64,000 nucleotides of DNA from Solibacillus ferritrahens (GTDB lineage Bacteria > Bacillota > Bacilli > Bacillales_A > Planococcaceae), in contig NZ_JAXCLE010000015.1 of NCBI RefSeq assembly GCF_037027585.1, forward strand, positions 1 through 64,000, read 5' to 3'. Positions within the stretch are counted from its first letter, which is position 1; the number at the start of each line of letters is the position of its first letter. The notes under the pieces were generated by a model that saw only the letters and a program-made list of their open reading frames with translations, ran no database searches and had not been told where the DNA came from. Shown piece by piece: positions 24,340 through 33,709 of the stretch. The translations under genes and the position numbers were made by a program.

Positions 24340-25254
24340 GTGAATATACAAGATAAAAATGAACTAGAACAGCAAATTAGTAAAGGCAATAAACGAAAAT
24401 ATTTTTTGGAAAGTCTTTCATCAAAAGTTTTCCTGGCATGTGCGCTTTTATCAGTTATCAGCCTACTACTTATTGTAGGATTTGTATTTTATAAAGGTTC
24501 AAACCCGTTTATAACAGGTGGCTACAGCTTCTTTGACTTCCTTTTCGGGAGTGATTGGGTGCCATCGGAAGATAAATTTGGTATTTTCCCAATGATTGTT
24601 GCTTCGATTTATGCAACGATTGGTGCACTTATTATTGGTGTACCAATTGGATTACTGACAGCAATCTTTTTGGCTGAAATAGCGCCGAAATCAGTTGCGA
24701 AAATTGTATCACCAGCCATTCAGCTATTGGCAGGCATTCCATCTGTATTGTACGGGATATTCGGTTTAGCCATTATCGTACCATTTCTGCAAAATAATTT
24801 TGGTTTGGCACGTGGACAAAGTTTAATCGCTGTAATTCTAGTACTGGCAATTATGATGCTTCCAACAATTGTAACGGTAGCGGAAACAGCCATTCGCGCA
24901 GTACCGAAAACATATCGAGAAGGTTCACTAGCACTTGGTGTATCGCAAATCGGAACAATCTTCAAAGTAGTCGTACCCGCTGCAAAATCAGGAATTATGG
25001 CAGCAATCGTACTTGGGTTAGGCCGAGCTTTAGGTGAAACAATGGCCGTAATTTTAGTGGCCGGGAACTCGCTCATTATTCCAACAAGCTTAACGGATAG
25101 TGTACGTCCATTAACGACAAACATTGCTCTTGAAATGGGCTATGCAGCAGGAACTCACCAGGAGATGCTGTTTGCAACAGGGATCGTACTATTCTCATTC
25201 ATTCTTATTTTAAACTTTGTATTAGCTCGTATAACAGCGAAGGGAGCACAGTAA
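24340..25254 (+). CDS. pstC: Phosphate ABC transporter permease PstC
   Basis: Inner-membrane permease with six helices and the ABC coupling motif in EGSLALGVSQIGTIFKVVVPAA. About 304 residues. The GTG at 24340 is chosen because GGAGG lies eight bases before it; the longer frame from 24322 would start inside that site. Pairs with PstA. Confidence 0.93.
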   Translation: MNIQDKNELEQQISKGNKRKYFLESLSSKVFLACALLSVISLLLIVGFVFYKGSNPFITGGYSFFDFLFGSDWVPSEDKFGIFPMIVASIYATIGALIIGVPIGLLTAIFLAEIAPKSVAKIVSPAIQLLAGIPSVLYGIFGLAIIVPFLQNNFGLARGQSLIAVILVLAIMMLPTIVTVAETAIRAVPKTYREGSLALGVSQIGTIFKVVVPAAKSGIMAAIVLGLGRALGETMAVILVAGNSLIIPTSLTDSVRPLTTNIALEMGYAAGTHQEMLFATGIVLFSFILILNFVLARITAKGAQ

Positions 25255-25255
25255 C

Positions 25256-26080
25256 ATGCGAAAATTTAAAGATAATATGCTCCGGGGATTGCTTTGGGGT
25301 TCCGCATTTGTTTCGGTAGCTGTCCTAGTTATTATCGTAGGCTATATTTTTTATAAAGGCTTCTCCTACATTAGCTTTGATTTCATATTCGGGGATTATT
25401 CACCAACAGGTGGTGGCGGGATCTTCCCGATGATTGTCACAACATTACTAACGATTTTAATTTCACTTGCCATAGCAACACCAATCGGAATTTTAGCAGC
25501 TGTTTACTTGCATGAGTATGCAAAACAAGGTCGTCTAGTTCGCATGATTCGTTTTGCAACAGAAAGTCTAACAGGAATACCATCCATAATTTATGGTCTA
25601 TTCGGTGCCGTATTCTTCGTAGCCATTTTAAAGCTCGGAATGTCGATTATTGCAGCATCATTAACATTAACAATCATCGTATTACCAGTAATTATTCGAA
25701 CGACAGAAGAAGCGTTAAAAACTGTACCGGCAACATATCGTGAAGGCTCACTTGCATTAGGAACGACAAAGTTGCAGACACTAATTAAAATTATCCTGCC
25801 AAGTGCAATGCCAGGAATTTTATCCGGTATTATTTTATCAATCGGTCGTATCGTAGGGGAATCGGCGGCAATCTTCTTAACGGCAGGTACAGTAGCGGCT
25901 ATGCCAACGAGTATATTCTCATCAGCCCGTACATTAACCGTACACTCATTTTTAGTTACACAGGAAGCAGGCGATATCGGTCTTGCAGCAGCTGTTGGTA
26001 TCGTATTGATCGTCATTATTTTAGTGCTGAATTTATCGGCAACGTATATTTCAAAAAAATTAAACAAAGCAGAATATTAA
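25256..26080 (+). CDS. pstA: Phosphate ABC transporter permease PstA
   Basis: 274 residues, six predicted helices, coupling motif EGSLALGTTKLQTLIKIILPSA. It starts one base after the pstC stop, behind an AAGGGAG site within pstC. Forms the channel with PstC. Confidence 0.93.
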   Translation: MRKFKDNMLRGLLWGSAFVSVAVLVIIVGYIFYKGFSYISFDFIFGDYSPTGGGGIFPMIVTTLLTILISLAIATPIGILAAVYLHEYAKQGRLVRMIRFATESLTGIPSIIYGLFGAVFFVAILKLGMSIIAASLTLTIIVLPVIIRTTEEALKTVPATYREGSLALGTTKLQTLIKIILPSAMPGILSGIILSIGRIVGESAAIFLTAGTVAAMPTSIFSSARTLTVHSFLVTQEAGDIGLAAAVGIVLIVIILVLNLSATYISKKLNKAEY

Positions 26081-26096
26081 AAGGAGCTAAACTTAC

Positions 26097-26912
26097 ATGA
26101 CTATGATCGTATCAGAAGCATCAATCTTCAATTCAACAACAAGTGCAACGACGGATACTTACGCAACGAAAATACAAGTAAACGATTTAAATTTATTTTA
26201 TGGTGAAAAACAGGCATTATTCAATGTCAATTTAGATATAAAAGAAAAGGAAGTAACAGCATTAATCGGTCCATCTGGATGTGGTAAGTCAACATTTCTG
26301 CGCACATTAAATCGCATGAATGACCTGATTGATGGTGTGCGTGTAATTGGTAATATTCATATTGATGGTGAAAATGTATATGAATCGAATGATGTCATTA
26401 GACTGCGCACAAAGGTGGGGATGGTGTTCCAAAAGTCGAATCTATTCCCAATGAGCATTTATGATAATGTAGCTTATGGTCCACGTATGCAGGGGATTAA
26501 AAATAAAAAAATTCTAAATGAAATCGTTGAGGAATCTTTACGCGGTGCCGCAATTTGGGATGAAGTAAAAGACCGTTTAAAATCTTCCGCTTTAGGGTTA
26601 TCCGGTGGACAGCAGCAACGTATATGTATCGCCCGTGCAATAGCCATGAAGCCAGACGTAATTTTAATGGATGAGCCAACTTCAGCGCTTGACCCGATTT
26701 CTACATTGAAAGTAGAAGAACTAATAACACAAATGAAAAAAGATTATACCATTGTTATCGTTACGCATAACATGCAGCAAGCAGCGCGTATTAGTGATAA
26801 AACAGCGTTCTTCTTAAATGGTGAAGTTGTTGAATATGATGATACAAATGTTATTTTCTCGACTCCAAAAGACGAGCGTACGGAAGACTATGTAACAGGA
26901 CGATTCGGATAA
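26097..26912 (+). CDS. pstB: Phosphate ABC transporter ATPase PstB
   Basis: 271 residues with Walker A GPSGCGKST (58-66), signature LSGGQQQR, Walker B VILMDEPTSALD and H-loop VTHNMQQA. The QQQR signature and RTLNRMNDL segment are typical of PstB. The N-terminus has an extra Ser/Thr-rich 20 residues before the ABC domain. ATG 26097 is ten bases after AAGGAG. Confidence 0.94.
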   Translation: MTMIVSEASIFNSTTSATTDTYATKIQVNDLNLFYGEKQALFNVNLDIKEKEVTALIGPSGCGKSTFLRTLNRMNDLIDGVRVIGNIHIDGENVYESNDVIRLRTKVGMVFQKSNLFPMSIYDNVAYGPRMQGIKNKKILNEIVEESLRGAAIWDEVKDRLKSSALGLSGGQQQRICIARAIAMKPDVILMDEPTSALDPISTLKVEELITQMKKDYTIVIVTHNMQQAARISDKTAFFLNGEVVEYDDTNVIFSTPKDERTEDYVTGRFG

Positions 26913-26927
26913 GAGGGGGATTTACAG

Positions 26928-27581
26928 ATGATTCGCGAAAATTTCGAAAAGAACATGCTCGAGTTACAAAACAAGATGGGTGAAATGGTAGACTTGACGG
27001 TTGTAGCAATGGAAAAAGCGTTTAAAGCCCTTGAAGAACAGGATATGGTATTAGCGTTAGCTGTCATTGAGGAAGATTCGTCCATAGATGAACTGGAAAA
27101 TGAGATAAATCAAATGGCAATCTGGCTGATGGCGAAAGAGCAGCCTGTAGCTCGTGACTTACGTCGTATAGTTAGTATGATTAAAATGTCTTCCGATATT
27201 GAGCGTATAGCGGATTTTGCCGTAAATACAGCAAAAGCGACGATTAGAATCAGCAAAACTGATTCAATATTATCCAAAACATCCTTAGTTGAAATGAAAA
27301 ATATTTCAATGGATATGCTGAAAAAATCGATGACTGCTTTCATAGAGGAAGATATCGCATTGGCAAAAGCAGTTGGCGAGCTTGACGATAAAGTCGATCA
27401 GAAGAATCACGAAAATTATGCAGTACTGACAGATTATCTAAAAGAAAGTCCACAGGATATAGAGCAAACGTTACAGTTGCTTTTCATTAATCGCTTTGTT
27501 GAGCGTGCAGCAGACCATATTACAAATATGGCGGAATCAACAGCGTACTTTATTAAAGGGCAGTTATTTGATTTAAATTAA
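26928..27581 (+). CDS. phoU: Phosphate signalling protein PhoU
   Basis: 217 residues forming two three-helix PhoU repeats, with the metal-binding text EDSSIDELENEIN and EXXXD-type motifs (ERIADFAVN, ERAADHITN). It links Pst activity to the phosphate response and dampens Pho signalling. It lies 15 bases after pstB with a GAGGGGG site. Confidence 0.93.
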   Translation: MIRENFEKNMLELQNKMGEMVDLTVVAMEKAFKALEEQDMVLALAVIEEDSSIDELENEINQMAIWLMAKEQPVARDLRRIVSMIKMSSDIERIADFAVNTAKATIRISKTDSILSKTSLVEMKNISMDMLKKSMTAFIEEDIALAKAVGELDDKVDQKNHENYAVLTDYLKESPQDIEQTLQLLFINRFVERAADHITNMAESTAYFIKGQLFDLN

Positions 27582-27612
27582 CTAGGTTAACTAGAGAAGC
27601 GGGGAATCATTA

Positions 27613-28320
27613 ATGACGAAAAAAATATTAGTCGTTGAAGATGACGAAAATTTAGTGAATTTACTGCGCATTTATTTAGTAAAGGACGGTTATGAAGTTC
27701 ATTGCGTAAAAAATGGAAAAAACATTATGCAAGTAATTAAGACTTTTGAGCCGGATGCCATGCTTTTGGATTGGATGCTTCCCGACATTGAAGGGATCGA
27801 ATTATGCCGTCAAATTCGTTTCGAGCACGATTTTCCAATCATTATGATAAGTGCCCGTACAGATGAGGTGGATATTGTGCTGGCCCTTGAGATTGGTGCA
27901 ACGGAATACATTCGCAAACCGTTTGGATTTCGTGAAATGCTCACACGTCTTCGGATCCATTTAAAACGTCATGAAAAAGAAATTCGGCAGCAGGAGCGTA
28001 TATCAGAACTATTAATTGGGCCGTTCCGTGTCGATTTAGTAACCTTTAAAGTATTTAAAGATGAAGTAGAGATTCCATTAACGAAGCGTGAATTTAAATT
28101 ACTGCTCCATTTGCTCGAGCAGCCTGGAGATATTAAATCACGTGAGGAAATTATTGATATACTGGACTTTACTAAAGGTGATCGGCGTACGGTCGATGTA
28201 CATATTCGAAGATTACGAGAAAAGATTGAAGAACAGCCGAGTTCGCCAAAATGGATTAAAACAAAAAGCGGAATAGGGTATTACTTTAATTCCCCGACAC
28301 AAGAAGTCTCTTACAATTAG
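27613..28320 (+). CDS. OmpR/PhoB-family response regulator, no adjacent kinase
   Basis: 235 residues: receiver domain (VVEDD, phosphoacceptor Asp53 in MLLDWMLPD, Lys in YIRKPF) and winged helix (about 135-230, with RTVDVHIRRLREKI). ATG 27613 follows GCGGGG, 31 bases after phoU, so it is probably cotranscribed with pst. It could be a PhoP-like or alternative phosphate regulator, but no histidine kinase is next to it and the assignment stays open. Confidence 0.85.
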   Translation: MTKKILVVEDDENLVNLLRIYLVKDGYEVHCVKNGKNIMQVIKTFEPDAMLLDWMLPDIEGIELCRQIRFEHDFPIIMISARTDEVDIVLALEIGATEYIRKPFGFREMLTRLRIHLKRHEKEIRQQERISELLIGPFRVDLVTFKVFKDEVEIPLTKREFKLLLHLLEQPGDIKSREEIIDILDFTKGDRRTVDVHIRRLREKIEEQPSSPKWIKTKSGIGYYFNSPTQEVSYN

Positions 28321-28446
28321 TAGGAGACTATTTTCATGATGTTAGTCAGTGATTTAAATTTAAAATAGGAAATTGCATCATTTCTTTTACAAATGGGTGA
28401 ACCACGATTTATACTAAATGGAGAAGGTTAATGAGGAGGTATGAAT

Positions 28447-28626
28447 ATGTCAGAACAAGAAAAAAAGAAATTAAGCTTACAGGAACTTGTAAAACAACAA
28501 TTAGAGGCTAAGAAAAACAATGCCAATAGCGGTAAGGGTAATTTAAAAGGTGATACATCAACGAAAAAGATGAAAAGCCAACAAACGAAAAAAACGAGCA
28601 ACACACGCCGTAAAATGGGCGTATAA
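28447..28626 (+). CDS. small Lys-rich protein of unknown function
   Basis: 59 residues, about a third Lys/Arg, with Gln/Ser-rich low-complexity text and no hydrophobic helix. ATG 28447 is seven bases after GAGGAGGT, an almost perfect ribosome binding site, and a terminator follows directly, so expression is likely. It is not a recognised family; a nucleic-acid-binding or ribosome-associated role would fit the charge but is a guess. Confidence 0.6.
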   Translation: MSEQEKKKLSLQELVKQQLEAKKNNANSGKGNLKGDTSTKKMKSQQTKKTSNTRRKMGV

Positions 28627-28638
28627 TTAAGCAATTTG

Positions 28639-28676
28639 AAACCCTGTGCAATCGAAAAATTGCGCGGGGTTTTGTT
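28639..28676 (+). terminator. terminator after the small basic protein
   Basis: AACCC.GTGCAAT / ATTGCGCGGGGTT stem followed by TTGTTTTGG and a long T run. Confidence 0.85.
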
Positions 28677-28752
28677 TTGGTTTTTTTTTACATAGAAAAG
28701 TGATTCCATATTGTGTGTCACTCGTCTTTATAGAGGAAGGAGGCTGATTTAT

Positions 28753-29229
28753 TTGAGACGCGAAGTTTTTGAGAATAATTATGATGCCATATATAAATAC
28801 ATACGTTATTTAACGAATGATCCAGAGTTAACACATGATCTTTTGCAGGAAACCTTTTACCGCTTTTATCATAAAAATTATACTGAGCATGAACGTACAT
28901 ATTTGCTGAAAATTGCTCGAAATCTTGTATACGATCATTATCGCAGGAAAAAAATTGTAGGCTTTTTTCAATTGAAATCAGACCCTATTGCTACAGAAGC
29001 TTTACCAGATGAAGTAATCGAGCGTAATGCAGAAATCGAAAAGCTCTATTGTGCATTACAACAAATTAAATGGAGCTATCGAGAAGTAGTAATCCTTCGT
29101 TATATCGAAGAATATTCGGTAAAAGAGACGTCGATGATTTTAAACTGTAGTGAAGTAAAGGTGAAAAATAATACAGCGCGCGGCTTAAAGGCATTGCGTG
29201 TCCTGTTGGGAGGGGAAAAAGATGTTTGA
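28753..29229 (+). CDS. ECF-type RNA polymerase sigma factor
   Basis: 158 residues with sigma region 2 (about 5-65: YKYIRYLTNDPELTHDLLQETFYRFY, then RTYLLKIARNLVYDHYRR) and region 4 (about 100-150: REVVILRYIEEYSVKETSMILNCSEVKVKN). The start is the TTG at 28753, nine bases after GGAAGGAGG. The following gene overlaps it by eight bases and looks like its anti-sigma factor. No recognised named sigma; targets unknown. Confidence 0.88.
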   Translation: MRREVFENNYDAIYKYIRYLTNDPELTHDLLQETFYRFYHKNYTEHERTYLLKIARNLVYDHYRRKKIVGFFQLKSDPIATEALPDEVIERNAEIEKLYCALQQIKWSYREVVILRYIEEYSVKETSMILNCSEVKVKNNTARGLKALRVLLGGEKDV

Positions 29230-30097
29230 AGAGAAGCATTTAAAAACCTTACGCAATATTAAAGTGGATGAGGAAAAAAAACAGGCTGATTTTGACAAAA
29301 TTATAAAGCGCGGCAAGCAAAAGGTTGTGGATTGGCCAATATTTGCATTAATCGTCAGCATTGTAAGTATTACATTGTTTTTAATTGCAACCACCCCTCT
29401 CGATAATCAAATGGCAACAACTACTGATGATAGCCAACTAATCGCTGTGTATACAGTAAATGGGAATGGAAACCCGAAGTCCGCACTGCAGTTACATGTA
29501 AATCGGGTGACAAATGAGAAAGCATTGGATGAGATTTGGCAAGTATACAATCAGCTACAAATAACCGATAAACCTGATGCAACTTCGGAAGTTTATGCTT
29601 CTTACCGCTTTAATTTCAGTGACAATACATCTAAGCTGTATTATCAATATATTGTTCGTCAAAAGATCTACTATGAAGATGCTTCAACAGGACAGTATTA
29701 TAAACGGGAAGATGGTTCGGGCATACCACTTATTCAGTATGATCAACCGACTACCCTCCACACTGTAGCGTTTTTTTCACTATTTGTTTTATTAATCGGT
29801 AGTTTTGTATACGTCGATCGCCAAATGCGTGATAAATCGGATCCAAAAAGGAAATTACCTAAGCATTCCCATACAGGACAAAGTGTGCTGACGTTATTGT
29901 TCTTGTTAAGCTTATTCATCCTACTGTTTTCTATTCCCAATATTCATTTCATGTGGATTGTTGTCAGCAGTCTTGCTGTAGCCTTTATCAATATTTTGAT
30001 TGAAAATAAATATGGGAATAACAATTGGCGCAAACTGTCATTTTTATTGTTTGGTTTACTTGTTCCGACCTATTTATATTTATCTTTTGTATTATAA
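29222..30097 (+). CDS. probable membrane anti-sigma factor
   Basis: 291 residues: a charged cytoplasmic N-terminus (1-38), a membrane helix (about 41-60), an external domain (about 65-180), then four further helices (about 180-200 and 225-290). Overlap with the sigma gene (GTG-GGG-rich end, ATG 29222) and a single-helix-anchored N-terminal part fit an anti-sigma factor. No ZAS zinc motif is present, so the family is not assigned. Confidence 0.6.
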   Translation: MFEEKHLKTLRNIKVDEEKKQADFDKIIKRGKQKVVDWPIFALIVSIVSITLFLIATTPLDNQMATTTDDSQLIAVYTVNGNGNPKSALQLHVNRVTNEKALDEIWQVYNQLQITDKPDATSEVYASYRFNFSDNTSKLYYQYIVRQKIYYEDASTGQYYKREDGSGIPLIQYDQPTTLHTVAFFSLFVLLIGSFVYVDRQMRDKSDPKRKLPKHSHTGQSVLTLLFLLSLFILLFSIPNIHFMWIVVSSLAVAFINILIENKYGNNNWRKLSFLLFGLLVPTYLYLSFVL

Positions 30098-30121
30098 TAA
30101 TCGATATCGTTTCAGAATACT

Positions 30122-30150
30122 TTGACAATAAATTCTTTCCCTCGTACGAT
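30122..30150 (+). promoter_or_regulatory. sigma-A promoter of the kyn operon
   Basis: Perfect TTGACA (30122-30127), 17-base spacer, TACGAT (30145-30150). Transcription would begin about 20 bases before the kynU start. No operator was recognised. Confidence 0.75.
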
Positions 30151-30180
30151 AATAGTAAGGAAATAAGAAGGGGTGAAAGG

Positions 30181-31440
30181 ATGACTACAATTGAAAAAGC
30201 AAGACTTCTAGATCAACAGGATACACTTGGAAAATATGCCGATGAGTTTTATAAAAAAGAAGGACAAATCTATTTAGACGGCAATTCCCTCGGGTTACTG
30301 TCAAAGCGAGCTGAACAATCGGTGCTTACATTGCTTGACTCATGGAGGCAGTACGGAATTGATGGATGGACGAGTGGGGAGCATCCGTGGTTTTATTTGT
30401 CTGAAAAGCTAGGGGAATACTGTGCACCACTTGTTGGAGCAAAAAGTAAGGAAGTCGTATTAACCGGTTCAACTACGACAAACTTACATCAGCTACTTGC
30501 TACTTTTTTCAAACCAACCGAGAAGAGGAATAAAATTTTGGCAGATGAGCTGAATTTCCCGTCCGACTTATATGCGGTTGCCAGTCAAATTGCACTGCAT
30601 AATTTACCGGAAAGCCATATGAAGCTCGTAAAAAGTGAAGATGGGCAAACAATTTCGACTGAAGCAATTATTGAAGCGATGACTGATGATGTAGCAGTCG
30701 CTGTTTTACCAGCTGTTTTATATCGCAGTGGGCAAGTGCTGGATTTACAGGCAATTACGAAAGCGGCTCATGAACGAGGGATTATCATAGGCTTTGATTT
30801 ATGCCATTCAATTGGCTCAATTCCGCATCAGCTTCACGAAATTGGAGCGGACTTTGCATTTTGGTGCAATTATAAGCACTTAAATGGGGGACCGGGATCT
30901 GTCGCAGGTTTATTTGTCCATGAAAAGCATTTTGGTACAGCACCAGGTTTAGCCGGCTGGTTTGGCTCTGCAAAGGAAAAACAATTTGATTTAGAGACAA
31001 CGATTTCAGCTGCGCCCGATGCAGGGGCTTATCAAATCGGGACACCGCATATATTAAGTTTGGCACCAATTGAAGGCGCACTTTCCATTTTTGCAGAGGC
31101 AGGGATTGATGCTGTGCGTGAAAAATCACTTGCCTTAACTGAATATATGATGGAATGCATTATGCATGAAATACCAAATACATTCACATTTGGCAATCCT
31201 CTTGACGAAACACGTGGCGGTCATTTGTTTTTAGTGCATGACGAAGCGGCCAGAATTTGTAAAGCATTAAAGGAGAATGGGGTCGTCCCGGATTTCCGTG
31301 CACCGAATGGAATCCGCTTAGCGCCTGTTGCGCTATACAATTCCTTTGAAGAAGTGTGGCATGCTGTTCAAATTTTAAAAGATATTGTCTTCAATAAGAC
31401 TTATGAGAATCATGAAAACAAGCGGGATATCATTGCATAA
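30181..31440 (+). CDS. kynU: Kynureninase
   Basis: PLP enzyme cleaving kynurenine to anthranilate and alanine. 419 residues with the motif IYLDGNSLGLLS (30-41), WFYLSEKLG, and CNYKHLNGGPGSV carrying PLP Lys232. ATG 30181 is six bases after GGGGTGAAAGG; upstream in-frame codons overlap the previous gene and are not used. First gene of a four-gene operon with kynA, a transporter and kynB. Confidence 0.95.
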   Translation: MTTIEKARLLDQQDTLGKYADEFYKKEGQIYLDGNSLGLLSKRAEQSVLTLLDSWRQYGIDGWTSGEHPWFYLSEKLGEYCAPLVGAKSKEVVLTGSTTTNLHQLLATFFKPTEKRNKILADELNFPSDLYAVASQIALHNLPESHMKLVKSEDGQTISTEAIIEAMTDDVAVAVLPAVLYRSGQVLDLQAITKAAHERGIIIGFDLCHSIGSIPHQLHEIGADFAFWCNYKHLNGGPGSVAGLFVHEKHFGTAPGLAGWFGSAKEKQFDLETTISAAPDAGAYQIGTPHILSLAPIEGALSIFAEAGIDAVREKSLALTEYMMECIMHEIPNTFTFGNPLDETRGGHLFLVHDEAARICKALKENGVVPDFRAPNGIRLAPVALYNSFEEVWHAVQILKDIVFNKTYENHENKRDIIA

Positions 31441-31451
31441 GGAGTGGTTTG

Positions 31452-32309
31452 ATGGAGAAGCGTTCGATTTCGGATTTACATCAAAAGCTAAAAAGTGAAA
31501 AAGGCATTCATACCGATTTTAAGGAGGATATGACATACGGCGAGTATTTAAGTTTAGACGCAATTTTAAACAATCAAAACCGCCTATCCAATCACCACGA
31601 TGAAATGCTTTTTATTATTATTCATCAAGTAAGCGAGCTTTGGATGAAGCTGATTATTCATGAAATGCAAGGTGCGATTCAAGCAATTGAACGCGGGGAA
31701 ATGCAGCTGGCTTTTAAAATGCTGGCACGAGTTTCAAAAATACAAATGCAAATTATTCAGGCGTGGGATGTATTGGCAACAATGACACCTGCAGAATATT
31801 TGCAGTTCCGCGATGATCTTGGAAAAGCATCCGGTTTCCAAAGCTATCAATATCGTTTAATTGAATTTTCGCTTGGATATAAAACACCTCATATTTTAAA
31901 AATTTATGAGAAAGAAAAGGACGTTTTAGAAAGATTAAAAGAAGCGTACGATGCACCGAGTATTTATGACGTTTCCATCCAAGCATTGGCAAAAGCTGGA
32001 TTACCAATTAATGAAGCTTTGCTAAATCGAGATTTTTCGGTAGTATATAGTGGTGACGACTCAGTTGCTGCTGCATGGAAAACTGTCTATGAAAATACTG
32101 ATAAGTACTGGGATTTATACCAGCTCGGTGAAAAGCTAGTCGATATAGAAGATTCATTGCAGCAATGGCGATTCCGTCATATGAAAACAGTCGAGCGTAT
32201 TATTGGCTTTAAAGTAGGCACGGGTGGATCATCCGGTGTCAATTATTTGCGTCAAGTGCTTGATCATCGTTTTTTCCCGGAGCTATGGGATTTACGAACA
32301 GTGTTATAG
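31452..32309 (+). CDS. kynA: Tryptophan 2,3-dioxygenase
   Basis: Haem enzyme opening the tryptophan indole ring to N-formylkynurenine. 285 residues; conserved text includes MLFIIIHQVSELWMK, FQSYQYRLIEF and WRFRHMKTVERIIGFKVGTGGSSG, where the His is the expected haem ligand. ATG 31452 lies seven bases after GGAG, 11 bases after kynU. Confidence 0.95.
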   Translation: MEKRSISDLHQKLKSEKGIHTDFKEDMTYGEYLSLDAILNNQNRLSNHHDEMLFIIIHQVSELWMKLIIHEMQGAIQAIERGEMQLAFKMLARVSKIQMQIIQAWDVLATMTPAEYLQFRDDLGKASGFQSYQYRLIEFSLGYKTPHILKIYEKEKDVLERLKEAYDAPSIYDVSIQALAKAGLPINEALLNRDFSVVYSGDDSVAAAWKTVYENTDKYWDLYQLGEKLVDIEDSLQQWRFRHMKTVERIIGFKVGTGGSSGVNYLRQVLDHRFFPELWDLRTVL

Positions 32310-32352
32310 CTTAGTTAAGTTTAGTTTAGTTTAGATGAGTGGAGTGAGGCAA

Positions 32353-33699
32353 ATGGAGAAGAGTAAAGGACAGTGGTCAAGTAAATTAGGATTTGTATTA
32401 GCGTCAGCTGGTGCAGCGATAGGGCTTGGGGCGATATGGAAGATGCCCTACGTAGCCGGTCAAAGTGGAGGCGGCGCATTCTTTTTGATTTTTGTAGTAC
32501 TAACATTAATTATTGGTTTACCAATGCTATTATCGGAATATATTATTGGGCGTGCCGCGCAAAAAGAAGCGGTTACTGCGTATAAAGTTCTTTCCCCTAA
32601 TCCGAAAGTTTGGGCATGGATCGGAAAGCTTGGTATATTGGGATGTTTCCTATTATTATCGTTTTATAGTGTTGTAGGTGGCTGGATATTTGTATATAGT
32701 GGCGTATCTATAGTCGGAAATGTCATTGAGCCATCAGTTGATCCAGGTGCATTTTTCGGACAAGTAACAGGAACACCGTGGATTGCGCTTGTTGGACTAG
32801 CATTATTTACAATTGCCAATGTTGTCGTTATCGCACTAGGTGTACAGAACGGAATTGAAAAAGCGAATAAGTTTATGATGCCGCTTTTATTCATAATGTT
32901 CTTTATTTTAGTCATTAGAGCAGTTACCCTTGATGGCGCGATGGAAGGGATTAAGTTTTTCCTATATCCAGACTTTTCGAACATTACAGGTGAATCAATA
33001 CTATATGCTTTAGGACAATCATTTTTTGCGCTTGCAGTTGGATTTTCATGTTTAGTTACATATAGTTCTTATTTAAAGAAAGATGTAAGCTTACCAAATT
33101 CAGCAGGCTCAGTTGTAGGATTGAGTATTTTTGTTTCCTTTTTAGCAGGTTTGGCCATTTTCCCGGTCGTATTTGCTTTTGATATGGAAGTGGCAAGCGG
33201 ACCGCCATTATTATTCATGGTATTGCCGGCAGCATTTTCACAGATGCCATTTGGCGAAGTTTTCTTGGCGATGTTTTTAATTTTATTTTTATTCGCGACT
33301 TTAACTTCATCCTTCAGTATGTATGAAATTATAGTAGCGGCAGTAATCGAGAAGTGGAATATTACGCGCGCTCAAATTACGATGATTATTGGTGTACTTG
33401 TATTTATCGCTTCGATTCCATCGACACTGACATACAGTACACTAGGTGATGTATCAATATTTGGCCGAAGTATTTTTGATTTTACAGATTTTGTTGTGTC
33501 CAATGTAATTTTACCGGTCGGCAATTTACTGATAGCAATTTTTATTATGCATATTATGGATAAAAAAGTTGTCAAAAGTGAGTTGTTACAAGGTAGTAAA
33601 ATGGGGGAAGGCTTTTACAGAACCTATCGAATTTTAATGACCTTTGTAGTACCGGCAGTAATTTTTCTCGTTCTCTTATATTTAGTCATTCAGTATTAG
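32353..33699 (+). CDS. Na+-dependent NSS/SNF family transporter, probably for tryptophan
   Basis: 448 residues, 11-12 helices. The N-terminal signature (KLGFVLASAGAAIGLGAIWKMPYVAGQSGGGAF) holds sodium and substrate ligands of the LeuT fold; the helix-6 segment GQSFFALAVGFSCL is also present. ATG 32353 follows GGAGTGAGG. Its place between kynA and kynB suggests uptake of tryptophan or kynurenine; this is inferred from context. Confidence 0.88.
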   Translation: MEKSKGQWSSKLGFVLASAGAAIGLGAIWKMPYVAGQSGGGAFFLIFVVLTLIIGLPMLLSEYIIGRAAQKEAVTAYKVLSPNPKVWAWIGKLGILGCFLLLSFYSVVGGWIFVYSGVSIVGNVIEPSVDPGAFFGQVTGTPWIALVGLALFTIANVVVIALGVQNGIEKANKFMMPLLFIMFFILVIRAVTLDGAMEGIKFFLYPDFSNITGESILYALGQSFFALAVGFSCLVTYSSYLKKDVSLPNSAGSVVGLSIFVSFLAGLAIFPVVFAFDMEVASGPPLLFMVLPAAFSQMPFGEVFLAMFLILFLFATLTSSFSMYEIIVAAVIEKWNITRAQITMIIGVLVFIASIPSTLTYSTLGDVSIFGRSIFDFTDFVVSNVILPVGNLLIAIFIMHIMDKKVVKSELLQGSKMGEGFYRTYRILMTFVVPAVIFLVLLYLVIQY

Positions 33700-33709
33700 A
33701 GGTGATGCT

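Noticed and set aside
24720..26067. Long minus-strand open frames across pstC and pstA
   Set aside because: They are opposite-frame shadows of membrane protein genes, with no start signals.
29577..29768. Second small frame within the anti-sigma gene
   Set aside because: No ribosome binding site and no terminator; it is covered by the better-supported longer gene.
32310..32340. Tandem TTTAG repeat before the NSS transporter
   Set aside because: Only about three copies of five bases between two operon genes; too short to claim a function.
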